From assembly GCA_049419605.1 (NCBI GenBank), contig JBMSKF010000010.1, positions 1 to 38,818 on the forward strand: a DNA stretch of 38,818 nucleotides. Reading direction: 5' to 3'. A program made the translations under genes and the position numbers. This document shows positions 1 to 7,099 of this stretch, piece by piece; positions within the stretch are counted from its first letter, which is position 1, and the number at the start of each line of letters is the position of its first letter. The notes under the pieces are model-generated. The model was not told the origin of the DNA. It was given only the letters and a program-made list of their open reading frames with translations, and ran no database searches. This stretch comes from UBA970 sp049419605 (GTDB lineage: Bacteria > Bacillota_I > Bacilli_A > RFN20 > CAG-826).

Positions 1-4
1 TTCA

Positions 5-33
5 TTGACTTTAAGGCAATTGATTAGTATTAT
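5..33 (+). promoter_or_regulatory. Promoter of rplM-rpsI operon
   Basis: TTGACT at 5-10, a 17-base spacer, then TATTAT at 28-33. This is a near-consensus vegetative (SigA-type) promoter. Transcription should start near base 40, leaving a leader of about 65 bases before rplM. Confidence 0.75.
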
Positions 34-41
34 TTATCTCG

Positions 42-85
42 GCACTTTATACAAGCATTTTTAAATTTGTTAATTGTAAAGCTGC
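42..85 (+). promoter_or_regulatory. Probable L13 ribosomal-protein leader hairpin
   Basis: The 5' leader of rplM can fold into one stem: GCACTTTA plus C52 on the left (42-52) pairs with GTAAAG-c-TGC (76-85), with a 2-base bulge on one side and one base on the other. The loop is AT-rich. The stem ends six bases before the TAGGAGG ribosome binding site. Firmicute rplM genes commonly carry an autoregulatory L13 leader. The match here is by position and shape only, not by a covariance model. Confidence 0.45.
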
Positions 86-105
86 AGTCTTAGGAGGATG
101 ATGTT

Positions 106-546
106 ATGCAACGTCAAACAACATTAGTAAAACCAGCCGAAGTAAAACACAAATGGTATCTTGTGGATGCCACGGGTTTACCTTTAGGAAGATTAGCTTC
201 TAAAGTCGCATTAATTTTAATGGGAAAAACCAAAGCAAATTACACCCCAAACGTGGATGGTGGAGATTTTGTGATCATTATTAATGCTGAAAAAGTTTCA
301 TTATCGGGCAATAAGGTCGAAAACAAAAAATATTACAATAACTCCCAATACGTAGGTGGTTTACGTACTCGTACTGCTGGCGTGATGTTAGCGGATTATC
401 CAGAAGAAATGATTGAACGTTCAATTTGGGGTATGTTACCCAAAGGTAAATTAGGTAAAGTTATGCATGATAAGTTATTTGTCTATCGTGGTCCAAAACA
501 TGAACACGAAGCGCAAAAGCCTGAAGTCTTAACTGTCACCTTATAA
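106..546 (+). CDS. rplM: 50S ribosomal protein L13
   Basis: This 146-residue protein has the usual L13 length and motifs: KWYLVDATGLPLGRLAS near residues 16-32, the GDFVIIINAEKV stretch near 53-64, and IWGMLPKGKLGK near 107-118. L13 is an early-assembling protein of the large ribosomal subunit that binds 23S rRNA. The start is fixed by TAGGAGG eight bases upstream of ATG. The gene is first in a two-gene operon with rpsI, the order found in nearly all bacteria, and is preceded by a good promoter and a candidate autoregulatory leader. Nothing unusual is seen in the protein. Confidence 0.98.
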   Translation: MQRQTTLVKPAEVKHKWYLVDATGLPLGRLASKVALILMGKTKANYTPNVDGGDFVIIINAEKVSLSGNKVENKKYYNNSQYVGGLRTRTAGVMLADYPEEMIERSIWGMLPKGKLGKVMHDKLFVYRGPKHEHEAQKPEVLTVTL

Positions 547-556
547 GGAGAATCAT

Positions 557-961
557 ATGGCAACCAAGAAAAAAGAAATCACAAAATACTACGGTACTGG
601 AAGACGTAAATCTTCAAAAGCTCGCGTCTATTTAATGGATGGCAAAGGTTTAATTACCGTTAATGGTCGTCCTGTAGATGAATATATGCCTTATGAAACC
701 CTCGTGATGGATTTAAAACAACCATTAGTTATTTCCAATAATGCAGAAAAGTTTGATGTCGTTGCCACCGTTTCCGGTGGTGGTTTTACTGGACAAGCAG
801 GTGCGATTCGTTTAGGGATTGCCCGCGCTTTATTAGAATCAGGTTCTGAACGTTCACCCCTCAAAGTTGCTGGCATGCTTACCCGTAATCCACGTGTGAA
901 AGAACGTAAGAAATACGGTCTTAAAGCTGCACGTCGCGCTCCACAATTTACGAAGCGTTAA
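557..961 (+). CDS. rpsI: 30S ribosomal protein S9
   Basis: This 134-residue protein has the S9 signatures: YGTGRRKSSKARV at the N-terminus, GGGFTGQAGAIRLGIARAL near residues 74-92, and the C-terminal tail ARRAPQFTKR. The terminal Lys-Arg reaches into the ribosomal P site in known structures. The start is ten bases after the rplM stop with AAGGAG seven bases upstream, so translation is probably coupled. The N-terminal MATKKKE extension is slightly longer than in E. coli but common in Firmicutes. Confidence 0.98.
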   Translation: MATKKKEITKYYGTGRRKSSKARVYLMDGKGLITVNGRPVDEYMPYETLVMDLKQPLVISNNAEKFDVVATVSGGGFTGQAGAIRLGIARALLESGSERSPLKVAGMLTRNPRVKERKKYGLKAARRAPQFTKR

Positions 962-972
962 TTTGTTTCCCT

Positions 973-994
973 CGTTATCCCTTGCAGGATAACG
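973..994 (+). other. Hairpin downstream of rpsI
   Basis: CGTTATCC (973-980) and GGATAACG (987-994) form a perfect 8-base-pair stem with a six-base loop. No T-run follows, so it is not a standard intrinsic terminator. It lies between rpsI and tRNA-Ile and could stabilise the rpsI mRNA 3' end after tRNA processing. Confidence 0.6.
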
Positions 995-1006
995 TTAGGA
1001 TAGATA

Positions 1007-1032
1007 CCTAGGATGTGGATTCACAACCTAGG
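1007..1032 (+). other. Hairpin just upstream of tRNA-Ile
   Basis: CCTAGGaTGTG (1007-1017) and CACAaCCTAGG (1022-1032) form a 10-pair stem with one A-A mismatch and a GATT loop. It ends four bases before tRNA-Ile. There is no T-tract. It would sit in the 5' leader of the tRNA precursor removed by RNase P. Confidence 0.6.
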
Positions 1033-1036
1033 CGAT

Positions 1037-1113
1037 GGGCCGTTAGCTCAGTTGGTTAGAGCACGCCCCTGATAAGGGCGAGGTCGATAGTTCGAATCTA
1101 TTACGGCCCACCA
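1037..1113 (+). tRNA. tRNA-Ile (anticodon GAT)
   Basis: A 77-base cloverleaf: acceptor GGGCCGT/ACGGCCC is a perfect 7-bp stem, D-arm GCTC/GAGC, anticodon loop CTGATAA between CGCCC and GGGCG, T-arm with TTCGAAT, discriminator A, and an encoded CCA at 1111-1113. Anticodon GAT reads AUC/AUU. It has no clear promoter of its own and probably rides on the rplM-rpsI transcript, which ends at the terminator just downstream. Confidence 0.97.
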
Positions 1114-1124
1114 TCAACGAAAGA

Positions 1125-1153
1125 AAAACTGTAGTGGAAGCTACAGTTTTATT
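1125..1153 (+). terminator. Rho-independent terminator after tRNA-Ile
   Basis: AAAACTGTAG (1125-1134) and CTACAGTTTT (1141-1150) are perfect inverted arms around a six-base loop, followed by ATT. It closes the rplM-rpsI-tRNA-Ile unit. Confidence 0.8.
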
Positions 1154-1163
1154 CTTAAAACAC

Positions 1164-2552
1164 ATGATTAAAACCTTACAAGACAAAGCCTTTATTAGAA
1201 AATTCTTTTCCATAAGTTTGCCCGTGATGGTGCAAATGTTAATCTCTTTTTTTGTTACTTTTATCGACAATGTGATGGTCGGTGGCATCTCTGATGAAGT
1301 TGTCGGTGCAGTTTTTGCGGTGAATCAAATTTCTTTTTTCTTCTTTGTGATCACATATGGGTTGTTATCGGGAGCAGCCATTTATGTTCAACAATTTTCA
1401 GGTGCTAAAGACAATCAACATTTACAACAATCTGTTAGATATAAAATGTATATTGGTTTGATATTTTTAATTATTTTTATTCCACTCATTTCAATTTTTG
1501 GTTCACAAATTATTGCCTATTACACTCGATCTTCAATCCAGCAAGAAGCGATCATTGCCGAAGCGTTAAAATATTTACCGATTATCATTCTCTCTTATAT
1601 TCCTTTAATGTTTGCCAATATATATGGTTCTACCTTTAGAGAAATTGGTAAAACCAAGTTACCTGTGATGATTAGTGTTGTTTCACTTTTCACGAACGCT
1701 ACATTAAATTATGTCTTTATCTACATCGTTAAAAATGGAATTGTTGGCGTCGGTATTGCCACGCTAATCGCTAGATTCATGGAGATGTTTTTATTGATTT
1801 TGATCTCTCATCATCGTCAGGAAAAATTTACAACTGGATTATATAAAGATTGGCGAGTGGAACTACCCCTTGTTAAGGCTATCAACCGTAAAACTGTGGT
1901 GATGTTAATCAATGAAACCTTATGGTCGGGTGGCATTATCATGCAACAACTCGCTCTTGCTTCAAGAGTGAATGTGTTATCTACACTCTCGATTGTAGCA
2001 ACCTCTACAGAAATCTTTGGCATCATTTGGGCCGGATTAGCCGTGGGTGTTGGCGTGATGTTAGGCAATACCTTGGGTGAAGGAAAAGTAGAAGAAGCGA
2101 AATTACTTTCAACCAAATTATTATGGATGGGGATAATGATTGCTTTAAGTCTTGGTTTCATCATGTTTTGGTTAGCGCCTCTAATTCCTCAACTATGGAC
2201 AACAGTTTCTTTAGAACAAAAAATGATGGCAACTGATATTCTAAGACTTTATATGTTTTTCTTACCATTCTTTAGTATTGCCAATGTAACCTATCACACC
2301 TTACGTTCGGGAGGTAAAACTTCCCAAGCTTTATTACTTGATGGCATGGTGATGTGGTTAGGAACGGTTCCTCTTGCTTGGATACTTGCATTATTAACGA
2401 ACATTCCTCTAGTCTGGATGTGGTCCATCATTCAATGTATTGACTTACTCAAAGCAAGTTTTGGTATCTACCTAGTTAGGCGTTATGATTGGGCAAAAAA
2501 CCTCACCAATCCTTTTGCAAAATCGAGCGATCCAACCACCCTTTCAAATTGA
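1164..2552 (+). CDS. MATE family multidrug/cation efflux transporter
   Basis: The product (462 residues from ATG 1164) is a hydrophobic protein with about 12 membrane segments in two similar halves, as in MATE (MatE/NorM-like) antiporters that expel drugs or metabolites using Na+ or H+ gradients. Supporting stretches are SLPVMVQMLISFFVTFIDNV near the start, GVGIATLIARFMEM mid-protein, and LYMFFLPFFSIANVTYHTLRSGGKT in the C-half. A GTG at 1134 in the same frame lies inside the tRNA-Ile terminator and is rejected. ATG 1164 has no Shine-Dalgarno; a weak -10 (TATTCT, 1150-1155) lies eight bases upstream, so the mRNA may be leaderless. The substrate cannot be told from sequence. Confidence 0.9.
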   Translation: MIKTLQDKAFIRKFFSISLPVMVQMLISFFVTFIDNVMVGGISDEVVGAVFAVNQISFFFFVITYGLLSGAAIYVQQFSGAKDNQHLQQSVRYKMYIGLIFLIIFIPLISIFGSQIIAYYTRSSIQQEAIIAEALKYLPIIILSYIPLMFANIYGSTFREIGKTKLPVMISVVSLFTNATLNYVFIYIVKNGIVGVGIATLIARFMEMFLLILISHHRQEKFTTGLYKDWRVELPLVKAINRKTVVMLINETLWSGGIIMQQLALASRVNVLSTLSIVATSTEIFGIIWAGLAVGVGVMLGNTLGEGKVEEAKLLSTKLLWMGIMIALSLGFIMFWLAPLIPQLWTTVSLEQKMMATDILRLYMFFLPFFSIANVTYHTLRSGGKTSQALLLDGMVMWLGTVPLAWILALLTNIPLVWMWSIIQCIDLLKASFGIYLVRRYDWAKNLTNPFAKSSDPTTLSN

Positions 2553-2577
2553 ATTCAACGCGTTGGTTTGCTATCAT
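2549..2577 (+). promoter_or_regulatory. Promoter of the tRNA-Val-Thr-Leu cluster
   Basis: TTGAAT (2549-2554), 17-base spacer, TATCAT (2572-2577). The expected start is near 2584, about four bases before tRNA-Val. The -35 box contains the TGA stop of the MATE gene. Confidence 0.7.
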
Positions 2578-2587
2578 TAAGTCTTGC

Positions 2588-2663
2588 GGACACTTAGCTC
2601 AGCTGGGAGAGCGTTTCCTTCACACGGAAGAGGTCACAGGTTCGATCCCTGTAGTGTCCACCA
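2588..2663 (+). tRNA. tRNA-Val (anticodon CAC)
   Basis: A 76-base cloverleaf: acceptor GGACACT/AGTGTCC, D-arm GCTC/GAGC, anticodon stem TTTCC/GGAAG around loop TTCACAC, T-arm ACAGG/CCTGT, discriminator A and encoded CCA. The base after U33 is C34, giving anticodon CAC, which reads only GUG. Valine identity bases A35, C36 and A73 are present. CAC is an uncommon valine anticodon in bacteria, where TAC usually covers GUG. Confidence 0.92.
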
Positions 2664-2666
2664 GAT

Positions 2667-2742
2667 GCCGTCATAGCTCAATTGGCAGAGCAATTGATTT
2701 GTAATCAATAGGTTGTAGGTTCGAGTCCTATTGACGGCACCA
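2667..2742 (+). tRNA. tRNA-Thr (anticodon TGT)
   Basis: A 76-base cloverleaf starting three bases after tRNA-Val: acceptor GCCGTCA/TGACGGC, anticodon stem ATTGA/TCAAT around loop TTTGTAA, T-loop TTCGAGT, encoded CCA. Anticodon TGT reads ACN threonine codons, chiefly ACA and ACG. Confidence 0.97.
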
Positions 2743-2754
2743 CGATGCCTTTTT

Positions 2755-2837
2755 GGGGATATGGCGAAATTGGCAGACGCGTTGGACTTAGAATCCAATG
2801 GGTAACCGTGCAGGTTCAAATCCTGTTATCCCCACCA
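2755..2837 (+). tRNA. tRNA-Leu (anticodon TAG)
   Basis: An 83-base class II tRNA with a long variable arm: acceptor GGGGATA/TATCCCC, anticodon stem TTGGA/TCCAA around loop CTTAGAA, T-loop TTCAAAT, encoded CCA at 2835-2837. Anticodon TAG reads CUN leucine codons. The start codon of the next gene is only two bases after CCA. Confidence 0.96.
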
Positions 2838-2839
2838 AT

Positions 2840-3832
2840 ATGGAAACCATCAACTTGATCTTCTTTATTTTAATGAGTATCTTGGTCATCATTTTTGTGA
2901 TGATTTTTTTATTATTACAATTAGCCTTTCGTCGTCGATTTGATGGCCATCCAAGACTAAAATATTTCACCATTAAAGACTTTCCTGAAATGGATTTTGA
3001 TGCGGTTGAATTCACCAACAAAAGAGGGGTTACCTTGCGTGGTGGATTTTATTATGATGATCGGTTACAACCCCATCAACAGTTGATTGTTTTTTCTCAT
3101 GGGATTGGCCCTGGTCATCAAGCATACACACATCTTATTATGGAATTTGTTAGAAAAGGATATCTTGTTTTTGCTTATGACAACATGGGATGTGGATTAT
3201 CAGATGGCACCTCGATAAGAGGCGTACCCCAAGCGATTGATGATTTAGCCTCTGCGTTAACTTATTTATCTAAAACCACTTATGCAACATTACCAATATC
3301 CGTGATGGGTCATTCTTGGGGAGCCTATGCTTCAATTCGCGCTGCGATGATGGGTTACCGAATTCAACGCATTATTAGTCTTGCACCATTTAATGATGTT
3401 TCAGAAATGCTTGGAAAATATATTCCTTGGATTCGTATTTTTAACCTAATTGTAAAACTGATAACTTATTTAACTTTTGGTTATCTTGGTGTTTTATCTA
3501 CAAAGTCCATTTTACGTAAAAGCAAAGTCCAAACTTTAATTATTGCAGGTGAAAAAGATGATGATATTCCTCTCAAAGGAAATTACATTGAATTTATCAA
3601 GATCAAAAACCCTTTGGTTACCGTTTCATTAGCAAAGGATCATCGTCATAATCCATACTTGAGTTTTCGTGCCGAACAATACGTGATTGATACTATTCTT
3701 CAAGGAACTCTGAATTCCATTAAAGAAAAAGATGCCTATAAAATTGATGCATTCTTTAATAGCCTTGATTATGCTTGGGTTGGCGAACACGATCAAAACA
3801 TCATTTCTCAAATTGAAAAGTTTTTAAAATAA
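2840..3832 (+). CDS. Membrane-anchored alpha/beta hydrolase
   Basis: The product is 330 residues from ATG 2840. Residues 1-25 form a hydrophobic anchor. The catalytic domain follows: oxyanion-strand motif FSHGIGPGHQAY, YDNMGCGLSDG, nucleophile elbow MGHSWGAYAS (Ser of GHSWG), acid region AGEKDDDIP, and a late histidine in KDHRHNPYL. This matches serine hydrolases of the lysophospholipase/BAAT type, so lipid or ester substrates are plausible but unproven. Longer reading upstream would run through tRNA-Leu and is rejected. There is no Shine-Dalgarno; the mRNA begins two bases after the tRNA CCA, so maturation of the tRNA 3' end may itself create a near-leaderless mRNA. Confidence 0.85.
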   Translation: METINLIFFILMSILVIIFVMIFLLLQLAFRRRFDGHPRLKYFTIKDFPEMDFDAVEFTNKRGVTLRGGFYYDDRLQPHQQLIVFSHGIGPGHQAYTHLIMEFVRKGYLVFAYDNMGCGLSDGTSIRGVPQAIDDLASALTYLSKTTYATLPISVMGHSWGAYASIRAAMMGYRIQRIISLAPFNDVSEMLGKYIPWIRIFNLIVKLITYLTFGYLGVLSTKSILRKSKVQTLIIAGEKDDDIPLKGNYIEFIKIKNPLVTVSLAKDHRHNPYLSFRAEQYVIDTILQGTLNSIKEKDAYKIDAFFNSLDYAWVGEHDQNIISQIEKFLK

Positions 3833-3857
3833 TTCATTTGTTTTTTTTATTTCTCTA

Positions 3858-3863
3858 TATAAT
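3858..3863 (+). promoter_or_regulatory. -10 box upstream of the DUF2207 gene
   Basis: TATAAT at 3858-3863 lies in an AT-rich gap with no convincing -35. The expected start near 3870 gives a 12-base leader containing AGGA at 3871-3874, correctly placed for the ATG at 3882. Confidence 0.5.
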
Positions 3864-3881
3864 AAATTTGAGGAATAAAAC

Positions 3882-5918
3882 ATGGATGGAAAATCATATT
3901 TTTTAAAAAAGAAAAAAGGGGCGATTCTTTTTGCTTTAATCTCCGCATTATCAGGACCTTTATTGTTATTTTTTGAACAAAATGCATATGAATTATCATC
4001 GAGTGAGGCATCTACTTCAGCGATGACAAAAGTGATTACCATCTCTGAAAATGGTGATGTCAATTTTCAAGAAAGTTTAAATCGATACTTTGCAACGCAA
4101 GTATTTTTCCAAGATATTTATTTTACCTCTGATCACGAAGATGTCCCAAAGAGTGTTTCAACACCAGCATTTGATACGACGAGATTTTCAACTGAAATTT
4201 ACACACCGAATGACGAATTAATGATTGCAAGTGAGGGTGAATTTACCACTGGAACTTTTAACAATCATGATTTGATACTTGGATATTCTTGGGATCCAAA
4301 TAGTCGTGATGAATTTGGTTATCCAATTGAAACAATCGATAACGAATCGGTTGCATGGTTTCACTATAACGCTGGAACTTGGGGAAACATTCGCGTCGAG
4401 AATGACTATTGGATCAATGGTGTGGCATTAAAATATGCTGACACAGCCGAATTCTTCTGGGTTGTCGCTGCTACCGATAACATGCTCACAGAGAATATTG
4501 ATGTCAAAGTTGTCTTACCCGGTGTCGATTTAGATGCGGATTTAGTTAAGGCTTACCTTAATGGTTCATCACTTGCATCCATCCATCATATTGGTGCAAA
4601 TGAGCAAAACCAAACCTATGTTCATATCAAAGCAGATCGCCTATACCCAAGCGAATATATTACGGTGAGAATTAATTTTCCTGCTGACCGACTTATCATT
4701 GATGCTGCCCAGGACCAAGCTTATGGTAACGATGTTAGTGATTACCCTATTGCAAACGGTCAAGCTCATTTAACAAATGTTGAGACCTACGAAATGCAAC
4801 GCGCAAATACACGCTTTATTTATCAATTAGTGGATATGGTGGCTATTGGTTTATTTGTATTAATTCTTGCATTTGCGGCTTGGAAAACAAGGGACATATA
4901 TCTCAAGTTTGATAAAGAACATGATACTGATTTCTATGGCGAATATTATCGAGAATTACCCGCCCAATATGCACCTGCCATCATGGGTTATCTCTATCGA
5001 TTTAAAGAAGTTACAAAAGATGATGTAACGGCAACATTGATGGATTTAATTAGGCAAAAAGTCATCTTGTTAGATGCTGGAACTGAATCCTTAACAGAAG
5101 CGAAAGTGAATTATGTAATGAAGTTAAATAAAGAGGTTGATCAAAACAAATTACAACCTCATGAAAAACAACTTATCTCCTGGTTCTTTGGTTTGGTTGC
5201 AGGCGGCGATACATTGACCTTGAATCAATTAGAAAACTTTACAAAGAAAGAAAATCAAGCCATTCGATACCTCAATGAAAATCAATCTTTTAATCGTTCC
5301 GTTTTAGTGGCAGCTCAAGCTGAGAATTTCTTTGATGATGTTAAAGCCCCTGCTCAAAGAAATGGAGCTATTTTAGGTTTAACAGTTCTGTTTGGTATTG
5401 GATTCTTTATCACGAGAATGCTTTTAGGATTAGGTACATACACTGGAATCATCGGCGGTATTGTATTTGGTATTTCAATCATTTTAGGTGCTTATTTAAA
5501 TTCGATCGAAAGAAGATCTAAAAAAGGTAATGAGGATTTTGTTCGTTGGAGAGCTTTTGAAAAATTTCTCAAAGAATTTACGAATATCAAAGATTACTCG
5601 ATGCCTGGCATGACCATTTGGGAACATTATATGGTATATGCTACTGCATTCGGGATTGCAGATTTGGTCGAAAAACAAGTGAGATTTAAATATCAACAAT
5701 TGAATCAAATGGACGAATTAAATCGTTCACCTTATTTTAGGTATCCTGGTTTCTATCGTTATTATCATCACTCCATGCAACGTTCATTCATTTCTGCACA
5801 AAGTACGATTGCTGCGGCGAATGCACAACGCAATAATTCGGCTGGCAGAGGTGGCGGTCGTTTCGGTGGTGGGGGCGGATTCCGTGGTGGCGGTGGTAGT
5901 GGCGTAAGAATTCGTTAA
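3882..5918 (+). CDS. DUF2207-family membrane protein, glycine-rich tail
   Basis: This 678-residue protein has an N-terminal signal/anchor (hydrophobic residues about 13-32 after KKKK), a large external beta-rich region (about 35-310) typical of DUF2207, a membrane segment near 312-330, a cytoplasmic region, a hydrophobic pair near 495-540, and a C-terminus made almost wholly of Gly and Arg (last 25 residues). DUF2207 proteins are often encoded next to LemA, as here; their function is not established, though envelope stress or remodelling is suspected. AGGA lies seven bases before ATG. The Gly-rich tail is shared by many family members and should be disordered. Confidence 0.85.
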   Translation: MDGKSYFLKKKKGAILFALISALSGPLLLFFEQNAYELSSSEASTSAMTKVITISENGDVNFQESLNRYFATQVFFQDIYFTSDHEDVPKSVSTPAFDTTRFSTEIYTPNDELMIASEGEFTTGTFNNHDLILGYSWDPNSRDEFGYPIETIDNESVAWFHYNAGTWGNIRVENDYWINGVALKYADTAEFFWVVAATDNMLTENIDVKVVLPGVDLDADLVKAYLNGSSLASIHHIGANEQNQTYVHIKADRLYPSEYITVRINFPADRLIIDAAQDQAYGNDVSDYPIANGQAHLTNVETYEMQRANTRFIYQLVDMVAIGLFVLILAFAAWKTRDIYLKFDKEHDTDFYGEYYRELPAQYAPAIMGYLYRFKEVTKDDVTATLMDLIRQKVILLDAGTESLTEAKVNYVMKLNKEVDQNKLQPHEKQLISWFFGLVAGGDTLTLNQLENFTKKENQAIRYLNENQSFNRSVLVAAQAENFFDDVKAPAQRNGAILGLTVLFGIGFFITRMLLGLGTYTGIIGGIVFGISIILGAYLNSIERRSKKGNEDFVRWRAFEKFLKEFTNIKDYSMPGMTIWEHYMVYATAFGIADLVEKQVRFKYQQLNQMDELNRSPYFRYPGFYRYYHHSMQRSFISAQSTIAAANAQRNNSAGRGGGRFGGGGGFRGGGGSGVRIR

Positions 5919-5956
5919 AATAATTCGATAATTGTTTGTTTTTAAATTAAAGGTGT

Positions 5957-5962
5957 TAATAT
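5957..5962 (+). promoter_or_regulatory. Possible -10 box upstream of lemA
   Basis: TAATAT at 5957-5962 is preceded by two overlapping TTGTTT elements (5932-5941) at non-ideal spacing (19 or 15). The gap between the two genes is 62 bases, so lemA may have its own start as well as read-through. Confidence 0.35.
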
Positions 5963-5980
5963 ATTTTTAAGGAGAAAAAA

Positions 5981-6544
5981 ATGGAAATATTATTAATTGT
6001 ATTAGCAGTCGTTGCCTTAGTTGCGTTTTGGGTGATTGGTGTTTATAACACTTTAGTTCAATCGAGAAACAAGGTCAAAAATTCTTGGTCACAAATTGAC
6101 GTTCAATTAAAACGTCGATTTGATTTGATTCCTAACATTGTGGAAACCGTTAAGGGTTATGCAAAACAAGAAAAAGACATTTTCATGCAATTTGCAGAAG
6201 CACGTAAAATGTACGATAAAGGTTCTCAAGGCGGCAACGTTGGGGAAATGGCACAAGCCAATAGCATGCTTGGTCAAACTTTAGGTCGTTTAGCAGTGGT
6301 TGTTGAACAATATCCAACTTTAAAAGCTGATCAAGGGTTCTTAAAATTACAAGATACTTTAAAGGAAACGGAAGATAAGATTTCTTTCACCCGTCAATTC
6401 TATAATGATGTGGTCTTGTCTTATAATAACCGTCGTGAAGTTTTCCCATCTAATCTAGTTGCCGGTATGTTTAAATTCAAAGAAGCCGAGTTATTTAAAT
6501 TAGATGATGCTGCTGAAAGAAAAGCAGTCAAAGTTTCATTCTAA
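5981..6544 (+). CDS. lemA: LemA family protein
   Basis: The 187-residue product has one N-terminal membrane helix (residues 2-22), then a helical-bundle domain with the LemA hallmark YNTLVQSRNKVKNSWSQIDVQ..RRFDLIPNIVETVKGYA. LemA proteins are anchored with a short outside tail and a coiled helical domain; the biochemical role is unknown. AAGGAG lies eight bases before ATG. The gene follows the DUF2207 gene, a recurrent pairing in bacteria that implies joint function, and is closed by an intrinsic terminator. Confidence 0.95.
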   Translation: MEILLIVLAVVALVAFWVIGVYNTLVQSRNKVKNSWSQIDVQLKRRFDLIPNIVETVKGYAKQEKDIFMQFAEARKMYDKGSQGGNVGEMAQANSMLGQTLGRLAVVVEQYPTLKADQGFLKLQDTLKETEDKISFTRQFYNDVVLSYNNRREVFPSNLVAGMFKFKEAELFKLDDAAERKAVKVSF

Positions 6545-6557
6545 TCCATTGATCATC

Positions 6558-6590
6558 AAAACCCTTCGGAATACTGAAGGGTTTTTTCTT
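6558..6590 (+). terminator. Rho-independent terminator after lemA
   Basis: AAAACCCTTC (6558-6567) pairs with GAAGGGTTTT (6576-6585) around an eight-base loop and is followed by TTCTT. It ends the DUF2207-lemA unit immediately upstream of the GtrA-like gene. Confidence 0.9.
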
Positions 6591-6595
6591 TGTGT

Positions 6596-6601
6596 TAAAA
6601 T
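6596..6601 (+). promoter_or_regulatory. -10 box giving a leaderless gtrA-like mRNA
   Basis: TAAAAT at 6596-6601; the expected start, seven bases on, is exactly the A of ATG 6608. There is no Shine-Dalgarno and no clear -35. Confidence 0.5.
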
Positions 6602-6607
6602 AAAGCA

Positions 6608-7099
6608 ATGACCCCAATCTTCTTTAAAAAACCCAATACATTCTTAAATCGTTTGGAAGCCTTATTTTGGCGATTATGGGAAAAAGCTTTTATTCGCTTT
6701 TTGTTTGTTGGTGGCGTGAATACTGTCTTAGGTTACCTTACAACCTTATTGTTAAGATTTACTTTATTTATCGATTCACCTAAGTGGATTTTGATTGATG
6801 CCTTGATAGAATTGGATGCAGCAAATACGGTCATGTTCATGATCTTGTTTCCAGTTTCATATACATTACAAGCTTGGTTTTCATTTCGAACAACATGGAC
6901 TTGGAAGCGCTTATTCCTCTATCCATTCACAAGCATCCCAAATTATCTTATTCAGCAAGGTTGTATCTTTTTATTTGAGGATATCATCGGATATCCTCCG
7001 GTAGTAGCGTACGCATTATCCGCGATATTACCAATACCAATCATGTTTTTTGTTGTTCGATTTTTTGTCACAACGAAACAACCTAAGATTTTAAAGTAG
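6608..7099 (+). CDS. GtrA-like membrane protein
   Basis: A 163-residue protein with four predicted membrane helices (about 28-52, 70-90, 100-122, 130-155). FIRFLFVGGVNTVLGYLTTLLL is the GtrA-family opening (residues about 29-50), and FPVSYTLQAWFSFRTTWTW is the typical loop. GtrA proteins help move undecaprenyl-linked sugars across the membrane for glycan decoration, though many family members have no proven role. No partner glycosyltransferase is adjacent. Its 3' end overlaps the convergent ABC transporter gene by 17 bases. The start is set by the first in-frame ATG, which coincides with the predicted transcription start. Confidence 0.85.
   Translation: MTPIFFKKPNTFLNRLEALFWRLWEKAFIRFLFVGGVNTVLGYLTTLLLRFTLFIDSPKWILIDALIELDAANTVMFMILFPVSYTLQAWFSFRTTWTWKRLFLYPFTSIPNYLIQQGCIFLFEDIIGYPPVVAYALSAILPIPIMFFVVRFFVTTKQPKILK

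Noticed and set aside
1134..1163. GTG start extending the MATE protein by ten residues
   Set aside because: It lies inside the tRNA-Ile terminator stem, so it would not be transcribed into a usable leader; the extra residues do not fit the family.
1817..2164. Long antisense ORFs (also 32161-32421, 36633-36947, 23798-24067)
   Set aside because: They are shadows of well-supported genes on the other strand and show no domain, ribosome binding site or promoter.
2489..2839. Short ORFs on both strands across the tRNA cluster, including an upstream start for the hydrolase at 2798
   Set aside because: They are translations of three clear tRNA genes.
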